Shown piece by piece: positions 41,959-50,696 of a stretch of 64,000 bases of DNA. The translations under genes were made by a program, and so were the position numbers. Position 1 is the first letter of the stretch. Each line of letters starts with the position of its first letter. The notes beneath the pieces are model-generated. The model was not told where the DNA came from. It saw nothing but the letters and a program-made list of their open reading frames with translations, and did no database searches. Origin of the DNA: Allobosea sp. LC85 (lineage in GTDB: Bacteria; Pseudomonadota; Alphaproteobacteria; Rhizobiales; Beijerinckiaceae); the NCBI RefSeq assembly GCF_000735605.1, contig NZ_JPKG01000058.1, forward strand, positions 1-64,000. Reading direction: 5' to 3'.

Positions 41959-43213
41959 CTATCTCATCGTCCTCGGAGCTCTCGGTTTCCTGATGTGCGA
42001 GCCGGCCCACGCACAGGACAGAGCCATGGAACTGGCGTCGACTTTGTACGGGCGACACGTGGTCGGCTATCAGGGCTGGTTCGTCTGCCCGTCCTCTCCG
42101 GAATCCGGCGGCAAATGGGCCCACTGGTTTCGCGGTGAGGGCAAGACGGCCGATGATCTGCGCGTCGACATGTGGCCGGATACGGCCGAACTGACCGCCG
42201 AAGAACGGTGCTCCACAGGCCTGAAAACCGGCGCGGGCAATGAGGCTGTGCTGTTCTCGTCGCTTAATTCAAAAACAGTCGACCGCCATTTTTCGTGGAT
42301 GAAGACTTACAACATCGAAAGTGTCGCTCTGCAGCGGTTCGTTTCGGAACTCACCAGCAGCAGAAAGCGTGCGCAAAGGGATATCGTACTGCAAAACGTG
42401 GTCAAATCCGCAAGAACTCACAAGCGGGCTTACTTCATCTACTATGATATTTCCGGAATCGAAGCCGACAAGGACCTGGACATCCTGTTGGCGGACTGGG
42501 AACGTCTCTGGAAGGAAAACGCCATTGGTCAAGCTGGCCTCTACCAGATGCATCGGGGCAAGCCCGTCGTCGGCGTCTGGGGCCTCGGCTTCACCAGCCG
42601 CGCGGGCTCGGCGAAAGCAGCGGCAAGCCTGATCGCCAGGCTGAAGAGCGGAAGCGGAGCGGCTCCGCCCGCCACGATCATTGGTGGGGTGCCGACACGA
42701 TGGAGGGGGCTGTCCGGGGACTCGAAGAAGGAACCCGAATGGGCCGATGTCTACAGGTCCTTCGATGTCATCAGTCCCTGGACGGTTGGCCGTTTCAAGA
42801 CGCCCTCGACCGCCAGGACATTCTGGACGGACCGCATCGTGCCCGACATGGCGGAAACCTCCCGTCTCGGGATCGACTATCTACCCGTCATCTTCCCCGG
42901 CTATTCGGCATCGAACCTGAAAAGAAAGGCATCCGAGCCCAACAGCATCGATCGGGATTGCGGCCGGTTCTACCTGGAGCAGGTTGCGGCCGCGGAGAAG
43001 TTCGGAGCCCGCATGCTCTATACCGCCATGTTCGACGAATTCGACGAGGGCACAGCGATCATGAAGGCGGCGGAGCCGCAGAATGCCTTGCCGGTCGATG
43101 GTGGCCTGATCACTCCTGACGCAGAGTCTTGTGACACCGCGAATGACTGGTACCTTTCTCTGGCGGGGCAAGCGACCCGCATGCTGCAGACGAACCGTCG
43201 AGGCGGCCAGTGA
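41951..43213 (+). CDS. Secreted GH99/GH71-like protein
   Basis: 420 residues from the ATG at 41951. Signal peptide (LIVLGALGFLMCEPAHA-QD). The mature part fits the GH71/GH99-like TIM barrel of endo-acting alpha-glycan hydrolases: VVGYQGWFVCPS near the start, MWPDTAEL, WMKTYNIESVALQRFVSEL, VGVWGLGFTSRAG, VYRSFDVISPWTVGRF, and LYTAMFDEFDEGTA, where the acidic residues would be catalytic. It may trim or remodel the glycan made by the neighbouring transferases in the periplasm or outside the cell. Starts within the GT4 gene end; the next gene begins at its stop. Confidence 0.72.
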   Translation: MHSYLIVLGALGFLMCEPAHAQDRAMELASTLYGRHVVGYQGWFVCPSSPESGGKWAHWFRGEGKTADDLRVDMWPDTAELTAEERCSTGLKTGAGNEAVLFSSLNSKTVDRHFSWMKTYNIESVALQRFVSELTSSRKRAQRDIVLQNVVKSARTHKRAYFIYYDISGIEADKDLDILLADWERLWKENAIGQAGLYQMHRGKPVVGVWGLGFTSRAGSAKAAASLIARLKSGSGAAPPATIIGGVPTRWRGLSGDSKKEPEWADVYRSFDVISPWTVGRFKTPSTARTFWTDRIVPDMAETSRLGIDYLPVIFPGYSASNLKRKASEPNSIDRDCGRFYLEQVAAAEKFGARMLYTAMFDEFDEGTAIMKAAEPQNALPVDGGLITPDAESCDTANDWYLSLAGQATRMLQTNRRGGQ

Positions 43214-44181
43214 GCGCCACGGAACCCGAACTCGAAGACGAGGCCCGGTGGGCGCTTTCAGAGCTGGGCTTCCCAGCCTCGGGCGAGCTCGAGCTCCTCG
43301 CCGAGCGGGGCAAGCGCAGAGTCTGGCGCATCGGGGACTTCGTCCTGAAAGGTCTGGCGTCCACGCAAGTTGCCCAGAAAATCTTCGACGTAGGGCCCTA
43401 TCTTCTGAAGAATGGCTGTCCGGTCGTTGCGCGGCTCGGAGACCGTCTCGTGACAGGCAGCTTCATGAGCTACTTGGTCTTTCCCTATGTCAAGGGCATG
43501 TTTCCCAGGTACAGCGAGCCAAAAACGCTCAGGGATCTGGGCCATCTGCTCAGAACGTTCCACGACAGCTCAAAAGACTTTACGGAGAACATCGCTCCGA
43601 TCCCTGACAAGACATTCGATGCGCCAAAGCGCCTGCGGGAATGGATCACCAATTTCGAAACCGTGTGCGACACGGCGTCGGCGGACCCCTCCCCCTTCGC
43701 GGAGGCGTTTCGCGCCCATTCAGGCGAGCTCCGGCGCCAGTGCGAACACGCCTTGAGCCTGGCCACGGACGCGATGACCGCAGTAACGGCGGCCGGCCGC
43801 AAACAATGCATCCTGTCGCATGGGGATTTCGGATGCCAGAACGTGATCCGGGGGGCGGACGGCTCCTACGCGATTATCGACATCGACAATACCGCCGTGT
43901 CCGTTCGCTCGTATGACCTGGCCCGCCTCGTCACATGGGCGGACCATGATCTTCAGTCATGGTCGAGCGAACGTTTCCGCGATATTCTGACGTATTATGG
44001 CAAGATGAAAGATTTTGAGATGGAAATGCTCTACGCTGAGCTTTCTTTCCCTGGATTGTGCATTAGCATCGCGATGGAATACTATCAAAATGCTGACGAT
44101 TCACGGACAAGCGAGTTCGAGAGAGCCGTTCAGGTTCATCGAACCATGACCGACGAGTTGGGCGTTGCCTATGACAGTTGA
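43210..44181 (+). CDS. APH-fold small-molecule kinase
   Basis: 323 residues starting with a GTG that overlaps the previous stop (GTGA). Protein-kinase-like APH fold: N-lobe with KRRVWRIGDFVLKGL, hinge SYLVFPYVKGM, catalytic loop SHGDFGCQNVI, and metal-binding IIDIDNTAV. Such enzymes phosphorylate choline, sugars or antibiotics. Here, last in a glycan operon, phosphorylation of a sugar or a lipid-linked intermediate is more likely than antibiotic resistance (inference). Confidence 0.8.
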   Translation: MSATEPELEDEARWALSELGFPASGELELLAERGKRRVWRIGDFVLKGLASTQVAQKIFDVGPYLLKNGCPVVARLGDRLVTGSFMSYLVFPYVKGMFPRYSEPKTLRDLGHLLRTFHDSSKDFTENIAPIPDKTFDAPKRLREWITNFETVCDTASADPSPFAEAFRAHSGELRRQCEHALSLATDAMTAVTAAGRKQCILSHGDFGCQNVIRGADGSYAIIDIDNTAVSVRSYDLARLVTWADHDLQSWSSERFRDILTYYGKMKDFEMEMLYAELSFPGLCISIAMEYYQNADDSRTSEFERAVQVHRTMTDELGVAYDS

Positions 44182-44556
44182 GCGGATATGCGCTAACCAC
44201 GAAGCTACGCCGTCTCAACTGCATAGACGACGGGTATTTACTACGGGAAGTTCGAGGGACGGCGATAGTGTTGTTGATTAAGCAACCGTCACGTTCATGT
44301 CTGAATTCTCCCCGCTGGACTATGTTAAGCTCACGGGCCCAGTTGTAACAATTTTTCGTCGACTGGGCGGAATGTTTGGGTTAAGATTTTCGGTAAGTAT
44401 ATTGGACGATGGGGTTCGATCTTGCGGCTTTCGAAAAACTTGCGTTTTCGGAAAAAGGTGGAGGCTCAACCGCCCCCCGAGGCATTGACTATTGTGATTG
44501 AAGGAGCGGCGCCAGCTACGCCCGCAGCGATTCCGGAATTCAAGAGGAGTAAAACG
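44182..44556 (+). other. Intergenic region, likely promoter of the small gene
   Basis: This 375-bp stretch is AT-richer than the flanking genes. One 63-codon frame (44297-44488) has no family motif and no good ribosome site, so I do not call it. Its right end carries the AGAGGAG ribosome site of the next gene. Confidence 0.45.
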
Positions 44557-44802
44557 ATGAATGTATCTGAAAGGATCTCACGATTTCGATACGCGCGTCT
44601 TGATCGTGGGCTCACCGAAGAGGGTGAAGACATGTTCCGCCTTCGCATAACGCTGGATCAGAGCGGGATACCACGATCTCTCTACGTCAAACCGGAAGAC
44701 GCCCTCGCCTTCGCGGCGGAGCTTGAGGCCATTGCCGCGATCCTGAAGGTCAAGACGAACATGCCGAGGCAAGAGGCATCGGAAGCAACCAAGGCGGCGT
44801 AG
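44557..44802 (+). CDS. Small protein of unknown function
   Basis: 81 residues from the ATG at 44557, backed by AGAGGAG 9 nt upstream; a TTG-started longer frame is less likely. The sequence is mixed alpha/beta (RLRITLDQSGIPRSLYVKPE, ALAFAAELEAIAAILKV) with no signal peptide. No family recognised. Sits between the glycan operon and a convergent unknown gene. Confidence 0.55.
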   Translation: MNVSERISRFRYARLDRGLTEEGEDMFRLRITLDQSGIPRSLYVKPEDALAFAAELEAIAAILKVKTNMPRQEASEATKAA

Positions 44803-44958
44803 TGCGCTCGTCCAGGTTCGGCGTTTTTCCGAATCTGGAGGTTTCCCAACCGGCCCGAACCGCGCGATTTCCTCGTCGTCTGACGAGGGAGTCCGGCGCA
44901 TATCGACAGCCGGATTTGCGTGGGGTTGACCTGCTGCGGCGGAGCAGGGACCCTTCAC

Positions 44959-45003
44959 CTATCAGGTCACTTCCTATCAGGTTACTTCCTATCAGGTCAC
45001 TTG
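44959..45003. repeat. Three tandem 15-bp repeats
   Basis: CTATCAGGTCACTTC (44959-44973), CTATCAGGTTACTTC (44974-44988) and CTATCAGGTCACTTG (44989-45003) follow each other without gaps. Copies 1 and 2 differ by a single base. The third copy contains the TGA stop (44997-44999, reverse strand) of the unknown gene at 44997-45839, so the array could extend or end that protein if repeat number changes. Confidence 0.8.
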
Positions 45004-45839
45004 GAGCGAAACACCTTCCTGCGAACCGGCACCTTCTTGCTGTTTGCTTGCGAAGGCGCGCCAGCGGGTTCCAGGGCGCGAATGGCGACCTTCAAGGCAC
45101 GCAATACCGTACCATGGGATGGCTTGCGCATGTCGATGATCTGGCCGGACTGTGTCTGCGGCCCATGTCCGTTGAAGATCGCGGACACCACGAGTTCGTT
45201 CTCGGCTGCCTGCGGTCCTCTGATCTGGAAGCGGATGGCCTCGATACCCGATCCTTCACCCAGTAAACCGACAAAGGATCCGGCGACCCTGGAGCGGATG
45301 GACTGCCCGTTGTCGAGCTCGCAGCCATAGCTCAGAAGAACACCGGCGATCGGCTTTTTCCAAGCGAGGGAGAACCCTTCCAGTCTCGATGATGCCGAAT
45401 TGGATCCCAGCCAACCGGACGCATCCACTCCGCGCAAGCCGCGAGACGTCACATAGCCCGTCAGGATCAGTTCGTCGCCGTCCCGGACCGGGCAAACCGG
45501 TGGCATGGGCTTCGCTGTCAGATCGTTGAGCGCTGGCCGGCCGAGGGGCTCGATTTCGACGGTCACGTCCGGCGAGGTGGACAGCAAGCCCGCGATCGTT
45601 GTCACCAACACGGAACTGGCCTCGCGAACGCGCAGAACCGCCACGGAGCCGATGCGTAGGCTGCCGTCCACGATGTGGGGTTCGTACACGATCTCGACGG
45701 AACTGGCGGGATGGCCAGTCAGGACGATTGTGGGCGGATTCACCTGGTCCATCGCGTCGGTGTAGCGAATGACGAACAATCCCGCGGAAAGCTCGGTCGA
45801 TTTTGTGACGTATCGCTTCTGTTCGGACATCTTGGTCAT
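44997..45839 (-). CDS. Unknown protein, predicted beta-rich
   Basis: 280 residues, no signal peptide, rich in alternating hydrophobic residues typical of beta-sandwiches (PTIVLTGHPASSVEIVYEPH, ELILTGYVTSRGLRGVDASG, FQIRGPQAAENELVVSAIFN). The C-terminus is basic (KKVPVRRKVFRSK). No family recognised. It is transcribed towards the small-protein gene and divergently from the GT gene at 45975, so it probably shares their control region. Confidence 0.5.
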   Translation of the reverse strand: MTKMSEQKRYVTKSTELSAGLFVIRYTDAMDQVNPPTIVLTGHPASSVEIVYEPHIVDGSLRIGSVAVLRVREASSVLVTTIAGLLSTSPDVTVEIEPLGRPALNDLTAKPMPPVCPVRDGDELILTGYVTSRGLRGVDASGWLGSNSASSRLEGFSLAWKKPIAGVLLSYGCELDNGQSIRSRVAGSFVGLLGEGSGIEAIRFQIRGPQAAENELVVSAIFNGHGPQTQSGQIIDMRKPSHGTVLRALKVAIRALEPAGAPSQANSKKVPVRRKVFRSK

Positions 45840-45974
45840 GCATCATGTCGCTTGACGGATTGTGGCGGGTGACTCGATCAAATTGAGATTGCAAAGCCTC
45901 GCTGGGAAGGATTCTTGGCTGGCAAGGATTGACGAGCGATGCGACGGCTCCCGGAACGACAACTCGCGTGAACC

Positions 45975-47672
45975 ATGACACCTGAACGGAGGGTCTTGAA
46001 CACACATCCGCAGATCCGGTCGCTATTCTATTTGACGACAGGTCACATCAATCAGCAAGCGGTCGACGAGCCTGAGATCATCGGTTTCTTATGCTGGCTC
46101 GCCACGAAGGGGCGAAAGCGCTTCGCAGGTGTTCGGATCACACCGGAGATCATGGAGATCCTGCAGGAGCCTGATCCGCCCTATCGTTCCAGCCTGCAGC
46201 GGTATGTGAGCGATACTCTCGCGCCATCGTCTGTTCGACAGACGCATGACCGTTTTCTCGCGTGGTATTACTTCGAGGGTATTCCAGATCTCGGGCTGGC
46301 GCCTTTCGTGTCGCCGCACGAAAGAACCTGGCTCCACGAGGCCGAGGGGCCGGACGGACCGCTTCGCCTGGAGAGGCTGGCTTCGATCCACTACGCCGAC
46401 CTCCTGGGGGCTTTGCCTGACTTTCGCGCTTTCCTGAACTGGTTCCGGTCAACGGGCAGGGACAAGCTTCCCGAGTGGTTGGTAAGACCCGCGACGCGAC
46501 CGGACGGGGCACGTCTCCCCGGGGTCAACGTCCACGGCCATCTGCATGCCGTCATGGGTTTGGGAGAGGATGCACGCAGCATCCTGCAGGTTCTCGAGGA
46601 GCTGGGCGCACCTCGGGTTGTGTGCGATCTTCCGGCGCCAGCGACCGTCACCCAGGATTTCAAGGTCGTGCAACGCCAGTGTGCCGCGGAAACTCCGCTA
46701 TTCGACGTCAACCTCTTCTGTCTTTCACCATTTGAGACTGCTCGCCTGAGGCTCGTCAGCCCTTCGCACTTCGACGGATGCTATAATGTCGGCTATTGGC
46801 CCTGGGAGCTCAGCGCGATCCCGGACTATTGGTCCCAGGTATTCGACACGGTCGACGAGATCTGGGCACCAACCCGGTTCGTCAAAGAGGTCTTCGAAGC
46901 CCGCACGCGGAAGCCTGTCTTCCACGTGCCCCCTCTCGTCGAACTGGGCGATGTGCGGCCGCCGAACTGGATTGACATCGGGATCGAGCGGAAGGCGTTC
47001 ACGGCGTTGTGCCTGTTCGATTTCAATTCATCCCTGGCGCGCAAGAATCCCTGGGGAGCCATCGAGGCCTTTCAGATCGCTCGCGCGAACCTGGCGGAGC
47101 CGTCGCTCCTGATCCTGAAAACCATCAACGGAGACCGCAACCCCGACGCGTTCTCCGAACTGTGCAGCCGTATTTCGGCCGACAGCAGCATCGTTGTGCT
47201 CGATCGGCATCTCACCCGCAGGGACACGCTGGGGCTGATCGCCGCCGCGGACTGCCTGATCAGTCTTCATCGCGCGGAAGGATTCGGACGCAGCCTGGCG
47301 GAGGCCATGCTTCTCGGTACGCCGGTGCTTACCACCGGCGGAACGGGGCCCTTGGATTTCGTCTCGCCTGAGATTTGTTGGGTGGTGGATCATGGCGAGA
47401 CCCCCGTCCTTGCAGGCGAGTACTGGTTTCATGAAGGCAGTGTCTGGTCTGAACCGAGCGTAGCAGATGCGGCGGCGAAACTGGTCGAAATCACGCGAGG
47501 CGGAGCCGATGTGGGCAAGCGAACCCGAGCCGCCAAGGCGTCGATCTCGGACGCCTATGGCCGGGCCGCCGTCGCGGCCCGGGTCCGGGATCGGCTCGTG
47601 GCCATCGGCCAGCGGCGACGGTCAGGTAGGCATCCCATCAAGCCTGGCGTCCAGGGCTGCCCTGGCTACTGA
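45975..47672 (+). CDS. Glycosyltransferase with GT4-type C-terminal domain
   Basis: 565 residues. The N-terminal 190 residues are a helical region of unknown function. From about 190 a GT-B fold: GVNVHGHLHAVMGLGEDARS, YWPWELSAIPDYW, then the C-terminal domain with FTALCLFDFNSSLARKNPWG, VVLDRHLTRRDTLGLIAAAD and the donor-binding HRAEGFGRSLAEAMLLGTPV. This pattern occurs in rhizobial surface polysaccharide transferases. It ends 7 bp into the convergent small-protein gene. Confidence 0.8.
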   Translation: MTPERRVLNTHPQIRSLFYLTTGHINQQAVDEPEIIGFLCWLATKGRKRFAGVRITPEIMEILQEPDPPYRSSLQRYVSDTLAPSSVRQTHDRFLAWYYFEGIPDLGLAPFVSPHERTWLHEAEGPDGPLRLERLASIHYADLLGALPDFRAFLNWFRSTGRDKLPEWLVRPATRPDGARLPGVNVHGHLHAVMGLGEDARSILQVLEELGAPRVVCDLPAPATVTQDFKVVQRQCAAETPLFDVNLFCLSPFETARLRLVSPSHFDGCYNVGYWPWELSAIPDYWSQVFDTVDEIWAPTRFVKEVFEARTRKPVFHVPPLVELGDVRPPNWIDIGIERKAFTALCLFDFNSSLARKNPWGAIEAFQIARANLAEPSLLILKTINGDRNPDAFSELCSRISADSSIVVLDRHLTRRDTLGLIAAADCLISLHRAEGFGRSLAEAMLLGTPVLTTGGTGPLDFVSPEICWVVDHGETPVLAGEYWFHEGSVWSEPSVADAAAKLVEITRGGADVGKRTRAAKASISDAYGRAAVAARVRDRLVAIGQRRRSGRHPIKPGVQGCPGY

Positions 47673-47968
47673 CATTGGTAGACGATCTGGCCGTAGGAAT
47701 TCACAACCTGCGGGCAGCCTGGGGCGTAATAATACGCCCCAGCCGCCGCGGCTCCGGCCGCCGCCCCGTAGGCGGCACTCCTGCGGGTGGTCCGGCGGGC
47801 CACGCCAGCGTAGCTCATGGGCGTTAACGGCCGCCCCACCCTCGCCTCCGCCTGACTGGTGAACGAGCCCGATGGAACGGACATGTCTCCGCTCCAGAGC
47901 AGGGCCGCGCCGCCGGCCAACACCGCGAGCGCGGCGCGGAACATGAATTTCAAACCTGACTTGTTCAT
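47666..47968 (-). CDS. Small exported Ala/Tyr-rich protein
   Basis: 100 residues from the ATG at 47968, which overlaps the stop of the DUF2092 gene (ATGA). A membrane or signal segment (MFRAALAVLAGGAALLW) is followed by GVARRTTRRSAAYGAAAGAA, AAGAYYYAPGCPQVVNSYGQ and a Cys near the C-terminus. Proteins with this Gly/Ala/Tyr tail and paired Cys are common, uncharacterised Rhizobiales envelope proteins. Likely cotranscribed with the DUF2092 gene. Confidence 0.6.
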   Translation of the reverse strand: MNKSGLKFMFRAALAVLAGGAALLWSGDMSVPSGSFTSQAEARVGRPLTPMSYAGVARRTTRRSAAYGAAAGAAAAGAYYYAPGCPQVVNSYGQIVYQCQ

Positions 47969-48774
47969 TTTGGACCTCCCGGAACGACGCCGGCTGGAAT
48001 TTCGTCGATGTCCTTGAGCACGGTGATCGCAACGCCGCTGGCGCCTTCCGGCGGCTTGAATGCGAACGCATCCGGCGCCGGACTGACGCCGGTCTTCCAG
48101 TCCCTGAGCCGCAGCGTGTACTGGGGTGCGGCACCAACCGCCTTGCTCGTGATGACGTATTTGCACGGCAGCGGCCGGTCACCGACCTCGACCCAGATCT
48201 GCCAGTCGGTGTCGAGATTGCGGAAAGCGAGATGTTCGCACTCAACGCCCCCGACGACCCCGCGGCCGAGATGCTTGGCCTCCAGCACCCCTGCCATCAG
48301 CACCTCGTAGGGCTTCGATAGAAAAAGATCTGCACCTGGAATTTCGAGCAGGGCTTCGTTTCGGAGCTTGTCGACCACGATGTCGAAGGAACCGACGGCA
48401 GGAACCTGTGCGAACCTGTTTCCACCGCGGTCAAAGACCGTCACGTTTGAACCGTCAGAGATCAATTCGACATCGGCATAGCCGCCGGTCCGGCTGATGC
48501 GAAACTTGTTCGGGCGGCTCATGGTGACCTCACCCGAGGCGCTGAACTGGATCTTCTCGACGGCCGGGGTCACCGCCTCGACGTCGGCATCGAACTTCAA
48601 GGCCAGGTTCTCCTGGCGGCTGAGATAGTCCGTCATGGCCTTCAGGATGCTTCGAGCATCCCCCTCCGCCGATGCGACAGGCGCCGGAACGCCCGTCACG
48701 GCCATGGCGGCGAGAAGGCCGAGCGCGGACTTCGTGAGCGCAGCGCGCGGATGCAGACAGATCCTTCGGTTCAT
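47965..48774 (-). CDS. DUF2092 family periplasmic protein
   Basis: 269 residues from the ATG at 48774 (GGGAGGA upstream; longer frame to 48846 is less likely). Signal peptide (ALGLLAAMAVTGVPAPVASA). The mature domain has the LolA/LppX-like beta half-barrel pattern of DUF2092: ALKFDADVEAVTPAVEKIQF, SRPNKFRISRTGGYADVELI, LLEIPGADLFLSKPYEVLMA, GGVECEHLAFRNLDTDWQIW, RDWKTGVSP. Family function is unknown; the fold suggests lipid binding. Confidence 0.8.
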   Translation of the reverse strand: MNRRICLHPRAALTKSALGLLAAMAVTGVPAPVASAEGDARSILKAMTDYLSRQENLALKFDADVEAVTPAVEKIQFSASGEVTMSRPNKFRISRTGGYADVELISDGSNVTVFDRGGNRFAQVPAVGSFDIVVDKLRNEALLEIPGADLFLSKPYEVLMAGVLEAKHLGRGVVGGVECEHLAFRNLDTDWQIWVEVGDRPLPCKYVITSKAVGAAPQYTLRLRDWKTGVSPAPDAFAFKPPEGASGVAITVLKDIDEIPAGVVPGGPK

Positions 48775-48950
48775 TGCGTGATCCTCCCTGGACATCCTCG
48801 GGAGCGAACCAGCGGGGAACACGCCTGCTTCGTCCCATCGGATCAACAGCCCCGCGGGATCACTTTAGGCCTTCGCGAACACCGTGAACACCGTGCTTGA
48901 CCGATGAATACAAGCTCTGGCGGACGGCGAGAACGACACTCCGATAGGAC

Positions 48951-49031
48951 CTCATTGACGCAATAGACGACCACGGGCTTGTCCTTCGGCAGCTCGTCGG
49001 CCCAGTCGCGACCGCAGAACGTCGCAAGGCG
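48951..49031 (-). pseudogene. Rhodanese domain fragment related to the SOD fusion
   Basis: The reverse strand encodes GRDWADELPKDKPVVVYCVN, nearly the same as the active-site segment of the SOD-rhodanese protein at 58808-59782 (DWAGALPKDKPVVVYCV), and the DNA is also similar over about 50 bp. Flanking residues do not match and there is no start or full domain, so this is a leftover of a second copy of that gene. The rest of 48775-49243 shows no other gene. Confidence 0.6.
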
Positions 49032-49243
49032 TTCCATCCATGGCTGCTGGAGCGAGCGGCAGAGGATGAGAAGAGGGTTGCAGACAGTTGGGTGGCGAGG
49101 CGGCTCCCAGTTAATGGGCACAAAGGCGCCTCGCCAATGCTGCGGTGAATCATTGCAGAGGAACCTGCCGGCACAGGACGGCCGGCAGGTCGTTGCGATC
49201 TACGCCAGTCGCACGACTGGCTGCCTGGCGTTGTCGGACGCGG

Positions 49244-49912
49244 TCAGACCATGCGCTTGATTGCGCTGTAGGCGCCGTTGGTCTTCAGCGTGATCGTGAC
49301 ATCGGCACTGCCGCGATTGCGCCAGAACCAGCCATAGGCCCCGTCCGTCTCGGCCGTCAGGACACCTTGATCGCCGGCGACGCCGCGGCCGGTCCTGATG
49401 CTCTTCTCCTTGCCGCCACCAGTTGCGGTGCCATGCATGTCGTAGTTCACCGCGCCGCCCTGGACGGCCCAGGTGAAATTCACCTGGGCGCCCTTGGCCA
49501 TTGTCAGCTTGTACTCGATGCCCTCATTCGGCTTGAGCGTGAAGACTGTCTCGTCGCTCTTGGCCGCCTGGGCGAGCAAAACGCGCTCGGCAGCATGGGC
49601 CGGCGAGACAAACAATCCGCCAATGATCGTGTTCAGCAGGCTGGAACGCTGGTCCGCGGGCGGAGCAGCCGGCACGCTTTGCGTGTCGCGATTGCGGTCC
49701 GCTTCGGCTTCCGCGGCGAGCTGGGTCTTGATCTCTCCCATCTCGGTCAGCCGGAGCGCCCGGCCGATCCCGGTCGGGTCGATCGCGTACTCGGCCGGGA
49801 GCACGATGGTGACGAGGATGCCGACTGCCGCGACGAAGGCGATGGCGGTCGAGCGCAGGAGCTGGGCCGAGGTCAGGAGCTCGGCGCGGCTCGGGATATC
49901 GGAGTTATACAT
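49244..49912 (-). CDS. Membrane-anchored partner of HupE
   Basis: 222 residues. One N-terminal transmembrane segment (STAIAFVAAVGILVTIVLPA, about 22-41), a low-complexity linker, then a beta-sandwich domain (VFTLKPNEGIEYKLTMAKG, VNFTWAVQGGAVNYDMHG, AYGWFWRNRGSADVTITLKT). Proteins of this shape are annotated as transmembrane anchor proteins and are found beside HupE genes. It begins 12 bp after the HupE gene on the same strand. Metal delivery or scaffolding is plausible but not shown. Confidence 0.7.
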   Translation of the reverse strand: MYNSDIPSRAELLTSAQLLRSTAIAFVAAVGILVTIVLPAEYAIDPTGIGRALRLTEMGEIKTQLAAEAEADRNRDTQSVPAAPPADQRSSLLNTIIGGLFVSPAHAAERVLLAQAAKSDETVFTLKPNEGIEYKLTMAKGAQVNFTWAVQGGAVNYDMHGTATGGGKEKSIRTGRGVAGDQGVLTAETDGAYGWFWRNRGSADVTITLKTNGAYSAIKRMV

Positions 49913-49924
49913 CGGTGAGGTCCT

Positions 49925-50650
49925 TCAAGCCTGGGAGATGAAATAGCCGGTGAGCTGGTAGCCGATCAGCACGAACCCGGCGGTGAGCATGACGGTGTTG
50001 GCGGCGTAGGCGTGGCGCCAGAAGCTGTCGGTGCGGCGCCAATACCCCATGGCGATCAGGATCATCGCCAGCGCGGTGAGCTGCCCGATCTCGACGCCGA
50101 CGTTGAAGGCGAGGAGGTTCGCGACGAGCCCGTCAGGTGAGATGTTGTATTCGAGGATCTTGGTCGATAGGCCGAAGCCGTGGAACAGGCCGAAGATCAG
50201 CGTCGCGACCTTGGTGTTCGGCTGGAAGCCGAGCCATCTCTGGAAGGCGCCCATGTTGTCGAGCGCCTTGTAGACGACCGAGAGGCCGATGATCGCGTCG
50301 ATGATGTAGCTGTTGATCCCGACGTTGAAATAGACGCCGAGCAGCATCGTCGTGGAATGGCCGATCGCGAACAGGCTGACATAGATCGCGATATGCTTCG
50401 GCCGATAAAGGAAGAAGATCACCCCGAACAGGAACAGGATGTGGTCGTATCCCGTCACCATGTGCTTGGCGCCAAGATAGACGAAGGGGATCAGGTTCAC
50501 CCCCGTGATCTCCTGGATGTAGCCCTTGTCGCCTTCGGCGACGGCATGGGCGAGTGCTGCATTGAGGCCGGCCAGCGCAAAAAGCGTGGCGAGCATGATC
50601 AGGAACGGCGCGCGCAGCCGGCGGCGCCCTTCCGTCGAAGGTTTCGTCAT
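49925..50650 (-). CDS. HupE/UreJ-family membrane protein
   Basis: 241 residues with about seven transmembrane helices and the HupE_UreJ_2-type pattern: GVNLIPFVYLGAKHMVTGYD, HILFLFGVIFF, HIAIYVSLFAIGHSTTML, FGLFHGFGLSTKILEY, NVGVEIGQL. Conserved His and Asp residues in the membrane are thought to bind nickel or cobalt in this family. Directionality (uptake or export) is not decided by sequence; the operon with a CsoR-type repressor and exporters suggests metal homeostasis. Confidence 0.85.
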   Translation of the reverse strand: MTKPSTEGRRRLRAPFLIMLATLFALAGLNAALAHAVAEGDKGYIQEITGVNLIPFVYLGAKHMVTGYDHILFLFGVIFFLYRPKHIAIYVSLFAIGHSTTMLLGVYFNVGINSYIIDAIIGLSVVYKALDNMGAFQRWLGFQPNTKVATLIFGLFHGFGLSTKILEYNISPDGLVANLLAFNVGVEIGQLTALAMILIAMGYWRRTDSFWRHAYAANTVMLTAGFVLIGYQLTGYFISQA

Positions 50651-50696
50651 GAATGATCCGTGGTTGTCGTTGCAGAGGGCCGCGCAGCGGCCAGCT

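Noticed and set aside
44959..45003. Tandem repeats as a CRISPR array
   Set aside because: Units are 15 bp, contiguous with no spacers, and there are no cas genes nearby.
48843..49121. 92-codon reverse frame as a rhodanese gene
   Set aside because: Only about 27 residues match the rhodanese active-site segment; the rest is unrelated, so it is listed as a fragment.
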